From Bacteroidales bacterium (GTDB lineage Bacteria > Bacteroidota > Bacteroidia > Bacteroidales > SM23-62), in the NCBI GenBank assembly GCA_016783865.1, contig JADHVS010000078.1:1-18606 (forward strand): 18,606 nucleotides of DNA. The letters run 5' to 3'. This document shows, one piece after another, positions 1-8,464 of this stretch (within the stretch, counting starts at the first letter, position 1; every line of letters begins with the position of its first letter). A program made the translations under genes and the position numbers. Under the pieces are notes generated by a model. The model searched no databases. It was given only the letters and a program-made list of their open reading frames with translations, and was not told where the DNA came from.

Positions 1-10
1 GAAAAGATAC

Positions 11-54
11 ATGTCCCAGAATGTCCCTTATTTATGTAAAGTGTTTATGTAAAG
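11..54. repeat. Two short direct-repeat pairs at the left edge
   Basis: Two pairs of direct repeats lie side by side. ATGTCCC occurs at 11-17 and 21-27 (10-base period). TTTATGTAAAG occurs at 31-41 and 44-54 (13-base period). They lie just beyond the broken 3' end of the transposase remnant. They could be part of the old insertion-sequence end, a regulatory site for a gene outside the window, or chance in AT-rich DNA. No matching inverted copy was found at the other side of the transposase, so I do not call a terminal inverted repeat. Confidence 0.4.
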
Positions 55-91
55 CTAAAGCATGTTAATGGTTGGTCTCGATAAGTTTATC

Positions 92-1531
92 TTAATTCAT
101 ATGTACAGTACTTTGCATAATCTTTTGCTTTCCATAAAACAACACCTCTATGCTCCATCTTATGTGATAAGTCTCCATAAGCCTGTTGAATCCTAACTCC
201 AGGTCATTGGTGATAAAGGCCTTCCATTTGCTCCTGGACCCCAGCTTTACAAAGAACAAGTTCACCCTGCGGTTATCGTACCTGACAGGAACCATAATGT
301 ATGTGGCATTAAACTTCCGGTTACGTTTTGCTTTCTTGCGGTACTGTTTTCTCAGTGCGGCTGCGTCTATTTCTCTATCACTAAGGCAATCCCGGTATAA
401 AGTCTTTCCCATCTTAATCATGGCAATGAGTTTAATGCTTTTGGTGCGGAACGATTCTATGCGGGCAAGGATCTCCTTAGAGAAAAACCAACTGTCAAAC
501 AGAACGTAATCAAAAACAAACCCTCTCTTTACCGCTCTGGTTAACATATTGATGACACTCTGAGCTTTGCTCATATCTGCTTCTGATCTCCGCATATATC
601 CGGGGCTATCCTTATCTCTGTTCTTCCTGAACTGCTTACGCTGCTGTGCAGGAGTAAGGCCGTATAATGGTGCTTTCTTCTCTTTCTTGCTGACCAGCAT
701 TTCCTTTTCTTCTAAGATGGCCTGTGTATGTTTCATCTTCCCCCGAAGCCTCGACTGCTTCTTTTTAGAATGGGCAACCCGTTTTTCCTGCTTCTCAAAT
801 TCCAACTCGGTGGTCTTCTTTGAACAAGAATCCAATTCATCTCTAAGTGAGTTCAGTATTGCTCTTTTCTCCAAATGTTGCTCTCTGTGCTCCCGGTAAG
901 CCAGTTCAGCTTGCTTTGCTTTCCGCCTTGCTCGGTTGCGTTTACCCCGTGCCTTGTCAAGTTCACCACCGCGCTCGCGATGCAAGGAAAAATCAACAGG
1001 GATAAAGTTGCCACCATCCCAATAACCACATACCAGAATCTTGTAACCTAAAATAAACCGACCGGTAACATGGTCATGTATCTTGCTTACACCTTCTATC
1101 TTTTTCCCTCTTTTCTCCGTTGAACTGTCCTCGAATATCAGAGCCCTGACCTTGCCGCTATAATCAGTTATCCGTCCCGAGAGACTCAGATACCGCTTTG
1201 CAAACAGATACAGGATCGATCGCCAACAGATATTCTCGTTACCAAGCAGATCATAATATGGATTCTTGCTGCCATCTCTATCCGTAAGTTTCCCATACTG
1301 TCGGGAAAAATAACTGTGGATGTTCCTATTTCTGTAAAACAACATGACCAGCAGGGTTGTCAGGATCAGGGTTGCCCTGATACCACTATGTTTGACCGAT
1401 TCAAACTGCCCGAATATGCGCTGTATGTCAAAGAACCCTAATGTGTCTTCCAGGCATGCGCCTGTTTTGCTATCGTCTTCGATGAATCTTTGAAATTCTC
1501 CTAAATTTTTCGTAATTTTCATGTGTTGCAT
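92..1531 (-). pseudogene. IS4-like DDE transposase, frameshifted and C-terminally truncated
   Basis: Encodes a DNA transposase that would cut and paste its insertion sequence. Over 479 residues it shows the IS4-family fold: first Asp in IFEDSSTEKRGKKIEG (D135), second Asp in VLFDSWF (D346) and the Y-x2-R-x3-E signature YHIRWSIE (Y455, R458, E462). A Lys/Glu-rich, probably coiled-coil stretch (about 185-310) lies between the two Asp residues. Right after IEVLF the frame fails: the continuation YGKQK lacks the expected spacing, whereas dropping one base near 135-139 gives MESKR, placing Lys exactly seven residues after E462 as the E-x6-K signature requires. That corrected frame also stops early (97-99), so the C-terminal segment normally following the catalytic Glu is gone. 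Start may be 1531 or 1522 (MKITKNL). Almost certainly inactive. I recognise the family but not the specific IS name. Confidence 0.85.
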
Positions 1532-1554
1532 GTCTATTTGTGTTCTAACTAACT

Positions 1555-1585
1555 CAAATATAGCTAATTAAGCTACGGCATGCAA
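1555..1585 (-). promoter_or_regulatory. Bacteroidota-type promoter of the transposase
   Basis: Reading the minus strand, TTG (1583-1585) is followed by 20 bases and TATATTTG (1555-1562). This fits the Bacteroidota primary sigma factor pattern of a -33 TTTG/TTG and a -7 TAnnTTTG separated by about 19-21 bases. The -7 element is 24 bases from the ATG at 1531, giving a short leader. It points away from the signalling operon and probably still transcribes the dead transposase. The arms TAGCT and AGCTA (1561-1575) form a small inverted repeat overlapping it. Confidence 0.6.
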
Positions 1586-1625
1586 CATTTTTTACTAACT
1601 TATCTAATTCATTATCAACAATTTA

Positions 1626-1642
1626 TCAAGTAGGAAACTTGA
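1626..1642 (+). promoter_or_regulatory. 6-bp hairpin with AGGAA loop before the CheB gene
   Basis: TCAAGT (1626-1631) and ACTTGA (1637-1642) are perfect inverted repeats around the loop AGGAA, 11 bases before the ATG at 1654. AGGAA is the only Shine-Dalgarno-like motif upstream of the gene, but it sits 17 bases from the start, longer than usual. It may be an RNA hairpin affecting translation, a protein-binding dyad or chance. The stem is short and no T-tract follows, so it is not a convincing terminator. Confidence 0.3.
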
Positions 1643-1653
1643 GTAACTAATAA

Positions 1654-2712
1654 ATGATGCCGGTTGATAAAATAAAGGTTTTAATCATCGACGATTCCAG
1701 GTCAGTCCAGGATCTTCTGGCGTATATTCTGAATTCTGATCCACAGATTGAGGTGATCGGGACAGCAGAAAATGGAATACTGGCACTTAAATTCCTGGAG
1801 AAAAACAGGCCGGATGTGATCACCATGGATATGGATATGCCCGAAATGGACGGATTGGAAACCACAAGGATCATCATGGAGACCAATCCGATACCTATTA
1901 TTGTGGTAACTGCCTCCTGGTCACCATCTGAGGTACGAAAGACCTACAGGGCAACCGAAGTCGGAGCAGTTGGCATAATGAATAAACCAAGAGGTATCGG
2001 CCATCCTGACTATAACAGGACGGCACTCGAACTGATCAGTACAGTTAAGGCCATGTCAGAGGTCAGACTCATCAAGCGCTGGGCAAGGACCGGTCGTATA
2101 AAAGAAAAACAGGTACCGGAGGGAAGGGAAATTAAGCAAATAAAGACAGATGTCAGGATAGTGGCTATCGGGACCTCAACAGGGGGTCCGCCCGTTATTC
2201 AGAATATTCTTTCAAGGCTCCCCAAAGACCTTCCTGTACCCATCCTCCTGGTGCAGCATATTTCCAAAGGCTTTTTGAAAGGATTTATCGATTGGTTGGT
2301 TATATCAACGGGACATAAAATTTATGAGGCAACCAACCATGCAAAGGCTGAGCCTGGCATTATATATGTGGCCCCTGATGATTTTCAACTGGGCATTTCA
2401 TCAAACGGGATCATAGAGTTATCGGATAATAATCCCGGCGATGACTATTGCCCTTCAGTATCACATCTTTTTAAATGTACTGCAAAAAGTTACGGTTCGG
2501 ATGCAATGGGCATTTTACTGACCGGCATGGGTAAAGATGGAGCGAATGAATTAAAACTGATGAGAGACCTGGGAGCTGTAACCATAGCACAGGATAAAGC
2601 CAGTTCGGTAATATATGGTATGCCGGGAGTTGCAAATAAAATAGGAGCCGCAAGCTATGTTTTACCACCTGAGGAGATCGCAAGAATGATTGTTCAACTG
2701 GTGAAGAAATGA
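1654..2712 (+). CDS. cheB: CheB-type protein-glutamate methylesterase/glutaminase with receiver domain
   Basis: Removes methyl groups from glutamate side chains of chemoreceptor-like proteins (and deamidates Gln) in the cytoplasm, switched by phosphorylation of its receiver. Residues 7-130 are a REC domain: acidic pair D13-D14, phosphoacceptor D59 in TMDMDMPEMDG, T86 and K111. Residues 165-352 are the esterase: S175 in GTSTGG, H202 in QHI and D295 in GMGKDGA complete the Ser-His-Asp triad. The length of 352 residues is normal for CheB. Start is ATG 1654 or the adjacent ATG 1657. It is the first gene of the cluster and is followed 43 bases later by a hybrid kinase. No CheA, CheR, CheW or methyl-accepting protein is in the window, so its methylated substrate and kinase are unknown; the hybrid kinases downstream are inferred phosphodonors. 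The family assignment is secure; the role in chemotaxis is not. Confidence 0.93.
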   Translation: MMPVDKIKVLIIDDSRSVQDLLAYILNSDPQIEVIGTAENGILALKFLEKNRPDVITMDMDMPEMDGLETTRIIMETNPIPIIVVTASWSPSEVRKTYRATEVGAVGIMNKPRGIGHPDYNRTALELISTVKAMSEVRLIKRWARTGRIKEKQVPEGREIKQIKTDVRIVAIGTSTGGPPVIQNILSRLPKDLPVPILLVQHISKGFLKGFIDWLVISTGHKIYEATNHAKAEPGIIYVAPDDFQLGISSNGIIELSDNNPGDDYCPSVSHLFKCTAKSYGSDAMGILLTGMGKDGANELKLMRDLGAVTIAQDKASSVIYGMPGVANKIGAASYVLPPEEIARMIVQLVKK

Positions 2713-2755
2713 AAAATGCACAAAGCGAGAGCAGATAAGATTATAATATACTTAA

Positions 2756-5700
2756 ATGGATAAATCAGCGAAAATAAAAACCATTATTGCTGAAGACAGC
2801 CCGATCCAGACCAGAAAGCTGATCGTAATAGCTGAGGACAGCATAACCCAGGCCGAACAGCTGAAATATATCCTTGAAAAAGAGGACTACGTTGTTTTGC
2901 ATGGACAAAACGGGAAGGAAGCATGGGAGATAATCCAGCGGGAGAAACCGGTTCTTATCATGTCCGATATCATGATGCCGGAGATAGACGGTTATGAACT
3001 GTGCCGCATGGTAAAATCAAAGGAGGAGATCAAGGACATTCCTGTTATCCTTATTACGGCCCTGTCAGATCCAGTGGATATCATCAGGGGCCTGGAGAGT
3101 GGAGCGGATAATTTCATTACCAAACCTTACCAGGAAAAATTTCTTTTGACACAATTGAGAAGGATTGTGGCAAACGCAGAATTAAGGAAGGGCCAATTTT
3201 CAGAAGTGGATTTGAAAATATTTTTCGCAGGGAAAATCTACGAGATAAATTCAAATCGCTTACAGATCCTGGATCTGTTGTTATCGACTTATGAAACTTC
3301 AATTCAGAAAAACCGGGAACTTGAAAATGCAAATGAGGAACTGGAAGCAACCCGGAGCAAACTGGAGATTCTGAACAAAAATCTCCAGGAGGAAGTTGAT
3401 AAACGAACATTAAAAGTACAACGATTAAACGCCCAGCTACAGGCCATCAGGAAGATAAACCAGTTAATCGTGAAGGAGAAAGATAAAAAAAAGCTGATCC
3501 GGCAGGCCTGCAAACTGCTCATGGAAAGCAGGAGCTATGAATTGGTATGGGGCATGATCCTGGGCAACGATGATAAGGTGGAAGAGGTGGCCCAGGCTGG
3601 TATCGGAGCCGAATACAAAATACTTATAAAAAACCTGAAAAATGGGAAATGGCCCAGGTGTTGCACCCAGGCTGTGAAAAGCAAGAAAATACTGGTCACC
3701 GAAAACCCTGTTTCTGAATGCGGAGACTGTCCGCTTGCCGGAGGCAAAGAGGAAGCATGTTCCTTGTCCGTCCAAATGAGATACGGGGACAAGATTTACG
3801 GGATCATCGTGGTGAATCTCCAGGCGGAGTACCTGTCTGATGAGGGGGAACATGAGCTCCTGGAAGAGGTGGCTGGGGATCTGGCTTTTGCCTTACATGA
3901 TATTGAGATCATTGAGGCAAACAGGCAGGCCACTGCCGAACTCAAAAAAAGAACATTTGACCTGAATGAACGCAATAAGGAGCTCCACTGCCTGTATGGC
4001 ATTGACGAGATCAGTACGCAGCCTGGAATCACACTGCAGGAAATCTTTAAAAAAACATTACAACTGATCCAGGGTAGCTTGCAGTACCCGGGAATTACTG
4101 CGGCCAGGATCATCTTCGAGGGAGAAACAATACAATCGGATAATTTCAGGGAGACGGAGTGGACCTTACGTTCGGATATGGTAATCAGGAATAAAAAATC
4201 CGGCAGCATTGAGGTAGCATACCTGGAAGAAAGGCCGGACGAGTTCAGCGGACCATTCATGGAAGAAGAGATCCAGCTCCTTCAGGCCATTAACCAGAAC
4301 CTGATCAAAATTATCATCCGCCTCAGGGCCGAAAAAGAACGTAAGGAAAAGCACAGCCTCCTGAGTGCGGTGATCAATAATTCACCGGATTACATCTGCC
4401 TGAAAGATAAAAATTTGCGTTATGTTCTCAACAATGATGCCCATCTCGCCCTGCTGGGTGCCGGTTCCCAGGAGGAGGTGTCCGGTAAGACCTACCAGGA
4501 TTTTTTCCCGGAAGAACTTGTCCGTCAGAACATAAGCACAGACAGGGAGGTGGTCGATACCGGCAAGCCAGTTTTAAAATATGAGGTATTTATGAAAGAT
4601 GGCAAAGGTAACGATCTGTGGATGTTATCAACAAAAGTGCCCCTGCTGGATGAAAAAGGAGTATTGTCCGGCATATTGAGTATCGACCGCAACATAACTG
4701 AGATCAAGAAAGCCGAGATCGCCCTGCAGAAGAGCGAAATGGGTTTAAAGCAGGCACAACATATTGCCTGGCTCGGTAGCTGGGGAATGGACCTGGCAGA
4801 GAATAAGCTGACATGGTCAGATGAGGTATTCAGAATATTTGGATTGGAAATTGATCAGATAGAACCTGGCTTTGATGCTCATCTGAACTTCGTACATCCC
4901 GAGGACAGGGAGATGGTCAGGAAAGCCTTCAATGAATCTGCAGAGAAGGGAATTCCATTCGATTTTGCACACCGTATCATCAGGCCGGACGGACAGCTGC
5001 GGCATGTTCGTAAAAAGTCAGAGAATTTCAGGGATGAAAGCGGGAAAGTCGTCAGACTGGTCGGAACTATACAGGACATTACCAGGCAGGTAATGATTGA
5101 AAATGAATTGGTGGAAGCCAGGGTGAAAGCTGAGAATGCAGACCGGCTGAAATCTGCCTTCCTGATGAATATGTCTCACGAGATAAGGACCCCGATGAAC
5201 GCCATCATTGGCTTTTCTGATCTCCTTTCAAGAAACCGTATTACTGTAGACCAGCGAAGCAGTTACATACAGATGATCCAGACCAGCGGTGACAGGTTGC
5301 TGCACCTGATCGATGATATTATTGACATTTCAAAAATAGAATCGGGATTGTTACAGATCAGGAATTCAGCATGTTCTGTAAATAAAATCATTAAAGAACT
5401 TCTTATGAGTTTTGAGGATCAGAAGTTGAAAATGGGGAAGGGATCAATTGAGATAAAAACCGGCCGGGTAAATGCTGATGAATTTATAATTGCCACAGAC
5501 CCGTACCGGCTGAAACAGGTCTTATCAAACCTGATTGATAATGCCTTGAAATATACTGAAAAAGGATCGGTTGAAATCGGTTACCTGCTGAAATCCTCCG
5601 GAACGGCACCTGATTTCCTTGAATTTTATGTCAGGGATACAGGAATCGGGATAGAGGCGCATCAGCTTGATATTGTTTTTGGCCGATTCATGAAAATAGA

Positions 5701-6277
5701 GGACAAAATGAAGCTTTACGGGGGCGCCGGACTTGGTCTGACCATTTCCAGAAACCTGATAAGGTTGATGGGCGGGGATATGTGGGTCGATTCTGAACCC
5801 GGCCATGGATCGACATTCTTTTTTACCATACCAATTGACAAAGGAGAAAGCGTAACCAAAGATGAATCCCCCGCAGACACTGAATCCAAAAAGCCTGACT
5901 GGAAGGATAAAACGATACTTATTGTTGAAGACGAAGAATCAAACTTCACCTTGCTCAAGTATGGCCTTGAAGAAACAGGTGTACATCTCATCTGGGCAAA
6001 GAATGGCCAGGAAGGGGTCGACCAATGCCGTAAGGATGATTCGATCGACCTGGTTATAATGGATGTAAAAATGCCGGTAATGGACGGATATGCAGCCACC
6101 AGGCATATAAAGAAATTCCGGAAAGAACTGCCGGTAATTGCAGTAACGGCTTTTGCCATGGAACAGAATATGCGGCAAAGTCAGGAAGCAGGTTGTGATG
6201 CCTATTTTGCCAAGCCCATAGATTTTGACCAGTTACTGCCAATGCTGAATCAATATTTGATTAAAAATTCAAAATAG
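2756..6277 (+). CDS. Hybrid histidine kinase, REC-GAF-(GAF-like)-PAS-PAS-HisKA-HATPase-REC
   Basis: Cytoplasmic sensor kinase of 1173 residues without membrane segments. REC1 (21-140) has E27-D28, D71 in SDIMMP, T101, K123. Then come a conserved linker with LLSTYE (156-185), a coiled coil (185-235), a GAF domain (235-380) rich in Cys (C302, C303, C322, C325, C335), a second small GAF-like module (405-525) also found in the kinase at 12052, PAS domains at about 535-650 and 665-780, and the kinase core: H808 in NMSHEIRTP, N-box N929 in LIDNALKYT, G1 DTGIGI (961-966), G2 GGAGLGL (989-995). REC2 (1053-1170) has D1059, D1103, T1131, K1153. All catalytic residues are present, so it should autophosphorylate and pass phosphate to a receiver. 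The N-terminus carries a decayed duplicate of the first REC strand. No HPt domain. It has no Shine-Dalgarno site of note. Confidence 0.93.
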   Translation: MDKSAKIKTIIAEDSPIQTRKLIVIAEDSITQAEQLKYILEKEDYVVLHGQNGKEAWEIIQREKPVLIMSDIMMPEIDGYELCRMVKSKEEIKDIPVILITALSDPVDIIRGLESGADNFITKPYQEKFLLTQLRRIVANAELRKGQFSEVDLKIFFAGKIYEINSNRLQILDLLLSTYETSIQKNRELENANEELEATRSKLEILNKNLQEEVDKRTLKVQRLNAQLQAIRKINQLIVKEKDKKKLIRQACKLLMESRSYELVWGMILGNDDKVEEVAQAGIGAEYKILIKNLKNGKWPRCCTQAVKSKKILVTENPVSECGDCPLAGGKEEACSLSVQMRYGDKIYGIIVVNLQAEYLSDEGEHELLEEVAGDLAFALHDIEIIEANRQATAELKKRTFDLNERNKELHCLYGIDEISTQPGITLQEIFKKTLQLIQGSLQYPGITAARIIFEGETIQSDNFRETEWTLRSDMVIRNKKSGSIEVAYLEERPDEFSGPFMEEEIQLLQAINQNLIKIIIRLRAEKERKEKHSLLSAVINNSPDYICLKDKNLRYVLNNDAHLALLGAGSQEEVSGKTYQDFFPEELVRQNISTDREVVDTGKPVLKYEVFMKDGKGNDLWMLSTKVPLLDEKGVLSGILSIDRNITEIKKAEIALQKSEMGLKQAQHIAWLGSWGMDLAENKLTWSDEVFRIFGLEIDQIEPGFDAHLNFVHPEDREMVRKAFNESAEKGIPFDFAHRIIRPDGQLRHVRKKSENFRDESGKVVRLVGTIQDITRQVMIENELVEARVKAENADRLKSAFLMNMSHEIRTPMNAIIGFSDLLSRNRITVDQRSSYIQMIQTSGDRLLHLIDDIIDISKIESGLLQIRNSACSVNKIIKELLMSFEDQKLKMGKGSIEIKTGRVNADEFIIATDPYRLKQVLSNLIDNALKYTEKGSVEIGYLLKSSGTAPDFLEFYVRDTGIGIEAHQLDIVFGRFMKIEDKMKLYGGAGLGLTISRNLIRLMGGDMWVDSEPGHGSTFFFTIPIDKGESVTKDESPADTESKKPDWKDKTILIVEDEESNFTLLKYGLEETGVHLIWAKNGQEGVDQCRKDDSIDLVIMDVKMPVMDGYAATRHIKKFRKELPVIAVTAFAMEQNMRQSQEAGCDAYFAKPIDFDQLLPMLNQYLIKNSK

Positions 6278-6289
6278 AAAGAATCAGGC

Positions 6290-8464
6290 ATGTATATGGA
6301 CCGGAACAAGCTGATATTGTTTGCTGAAGACAGCCTGACCCAGGCAGAAAGTATTAAAATGATGCTCGAGGCCAATGGTTTCATTGCCATACATGCCAGA
6401 AATGGTGAAGAAGCCATGGAAATGGTTAAAAAGAAAAGACCTGATCTGATATTGTCTGATATCATCATGCCCGGAATGTCTGGTTATGATTTTTGCAGGT
6501 CCGTGAAATCTGACCGGAAGCTGAGAAGCGTACCGGTCGTTTTGCTGACTTCTCTGTCAGATGTGGAGGATGTCATGAAGGGGCTCGAGAGCGGAGCCGA
6601 TAATTATATCATGAAACCCTTCGAGGAAGGTCAGCTGATCAGCAGGATAAACACGGTTTTACACAAAAATGACAACCCCGGGGACAGGTTTGAACAGGAG
6701 AATATTGATGTGCTGTTCGAAGGGAAAAAATACCTGGTCAATTCTTCCCGGTACCAGATACTCAATATGTTGCTCTCCACCTACGAAGGGGTGGTGGAAA
6801 GGACAACAAAACTCACAGAAACCCAGGCGAAGCTGAATACTTTAAGAAAATCCCTTGAAATACTTGTCGATGAAAGGACCAGGGATCTTCAGGATCAGAT
6901 CCATGAACGGGAGCTTGTCGAATCAGGTATCAGGGAATCTGAGAAAAAATACCGCCTGCTGGTTGAAAATGCATTGGTCGGAGTATTCAGTGTTGACACC
7001 TCAGGAGAGATTTTGCTAATTAACGAAGCTTTATGCCGGGCATTAGAATACAACAGTTCCGGGATAATTAATAAGCGGGGATTTGGATCGCTGTTTCAGG
7101 ATCGTGAAGCGTTTGATTCCCTGGTCCAGAAACTCGGTACATCCGGACAGGTTAAAAACTTCGAAGTAAAAATGGTGACGGCTTCCGGGGGTGAAAGATG
7201 GATGATACTCAATGCTGTTTTAAAAAACAAGACAGTTTCAGGAATGATCATGGACATATCAGGAAGAAAATTGACGGAGGAGAAGGAGCTGAAATACCAG
7301 GAGGAACTCAGGGAAGCCAGGGACCGGGCCGAGGAATCGGATCATCTGAAGTCGACATTCCTTTCAAACATGTCCCATGAAATCAGGACACCAATGAATG
7401 CAATCATTGGGTTTTCAAGTCTTCTCTCAAACATATCACTGACCCCTGAAAAAAAGTCGGAATTCATAGTAAGGATCTCAAAAAATTGCTATGAACTGCT
7501 TAACCTGGTGGAGAATATCCTGGATCTGGCAAAAATTGAAGCCGGACAGGTCATTATGCATGAAAAGAGATGCCCTGTTAATAAATTGCTGGAGGATGTA
7601 TACACTAAATTCTCAGCAGAACTGTCCACGCGTGAAAAAAATCAAATTTCATTTAAACTGGTACCTGGCCCCAAAGGAACTGATCTTACTGTCATTTCCG
7701 ATCCCTTAAGAATTTACCAGGTTTTGTCCAGGTTACTCGACAATGCATTTAAATTTACTGAGAAGGGTACCGTTGAGCTTGGATATACAATCCTGAATAA
7801 GTACATTCAATTCCACGTGAAAGATACAGGTGTTGGTTTAACTGATGAACAAAAACGATATGTCTTTGAAAGGTTCAGAAAGGCAGAGGAGACCAAAACG
7901 AAATTATACAGCGGGGCAGGACTCGGGTTATCCATTTGTAAAAAGCTCGTGGAGTTGATGGGGGGGGAAACCCGGGTAGAATCCGAACCAGGCAGAGGTT
8001 CTGAATTTTATTTTACAATTCCAATGAAAATTGCAGGAGCATCTGAAACGATAGCGGAAGAAAAGTTACCTGATACCGAACAAAAGAGCCTGTCTGATAG
8101 GAAAATACTGGTAGCCGAAGACAACCTGTTTAATTTTAAGCTGATAGAAGCCCTTCTTGTGGGAACCGGCACTGAGATCATATGGGCAAAAGACGGGATG
8201 GAAGCGGTTGAATTCTTTAAATCCGGGAAGCATGCCGACCTGGTTCTCATGGATATGCGTATGCCGGTCATGGATGGGATCACTGCAACGCGTGAAATAC
8301 GAAAAATAAATAAGAAAATTCCTGTACTGGCAGTTTCGGCCTATACTATGGATGAAGTAAAGGAAAAGGCCATCGAGGCAGGATGCAACGATTTTTTGTC
8401 CAAACCGGTAAATTCCGCCGGGTTGGTGGAGATGATGAAAAGATACATTAATGAAACAGGATGA
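6290..8464 (+). CDS. Hybrid histidine kinase, REC-PAS-HisKA-HATPase-REC
   Basis: Soluble 724-residue sensor kinase beginning 12 bases after the previous stop. REC1 (6-125) has E13-D14, D57 in SDIIMP, T87 and K109. A conserved post-REC segment (about 139-168, with LLSTYE) leads through a coiled coil to a PAS domain (215-330, ending SGMIMDISGRK). The kinase core is complete: H363 in NMSHEIRTP, N485 in DNAFKFT, G1 DTGVGL (512-517), G2 GAGLGL (542-547). REC2 (604-720) has D611, D655 in LMDMRMP, K705, and Ser683 where Thr is usual, which is tolerated in receivers. It has the same architecture and closely similar linker, PAS and REC sequences as the protein at 9755, indicating duplication. Its last 14 bases overlap the phosphatase gene, so the two are probably translationally coupled and may act on a common pathway. 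Confidence 0.93.
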   Translation: MYMDRNKLILFAEDSLTQAESIKMMLEANGFIAIHARNGEEAMEMVKKKRPDLILSDIIMPGMSGYDFCRSVKSDRKLRSVPVVLLTSLSDVEDVMKGLESGADNYIMKPFEEGQLISRINTVLHKNDNPGDRFEQENIDVLFEGKKYLVNSSRYQILNMLLSTYEGVVERTTKLTETQAKLNTLRKSLEILVDERTRDLQDQIHERELVESGIRESEKKYRLLVENALVGVFSVDTSGEILLINEALCRALEYNSSGIINKRGFGSLFQDREAFDSLVQKLGTSGQVKNFEVKMVTASGGERWMILNAVLKNKTVSGMIMDISGRKLTEEKELKYQEELREARDRAEESDHLKSTFLSNMSHEIRTPMNAIIGFSSLLSNISLTPEKKSEFIVRISKNCYELLNLVENILDLAKIEAGQVIMHEKRCPVNKLLEDVYTKFSAELSTREKNQISFKLVPGPKGTDLTVISDPLRIYQVLSRLLDNAFKFTEKGTVELGYTILNKYIQFHVKDTGVGLTDEQKRYVFERFRKAEETKTKLYSGAGLGLSICKKLVELMGGETRVESEPGRGSEFYFTIPMKIAGASETIAEEKLPDTEQKSLSDRKILVAEDNLFNFKLIEALLVGTGTEIIWAKDGMEAVEFFKSGKHADLVLMDMRMPVMDGITATREIRKINKKIPVLAVSAYTMDEVKEKAIEAGCNDFLSKPVNSAGLVEMMKRYINETG

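Noticed and set aside
92..1531. Functional transposase or programmed frameshifting
   Set aside because: The corrected frame also stops within 13 codons and lacks the C-terminal part, so a shift alone would not produce a full enzyme.
1626..1642. Intrinsic terminator after the transposase side
   Set aside because: The stem is six base pairs with no T-tract on either strand, and it lies at the 5' side of both flanking genes.
1..1653. Complete insertion sequence with terminal inverted repeats
   Set aside because: I compared both flanks of the transposase by eye and found no convincing inverted pair; only short direct repeats are present at the left.
3796..4260. Long minus-strand open frames inside the kinase genes
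   Set aside because: They lie opposite well-supported conserved domains and their translations show no family motifs or plausible start contexts.
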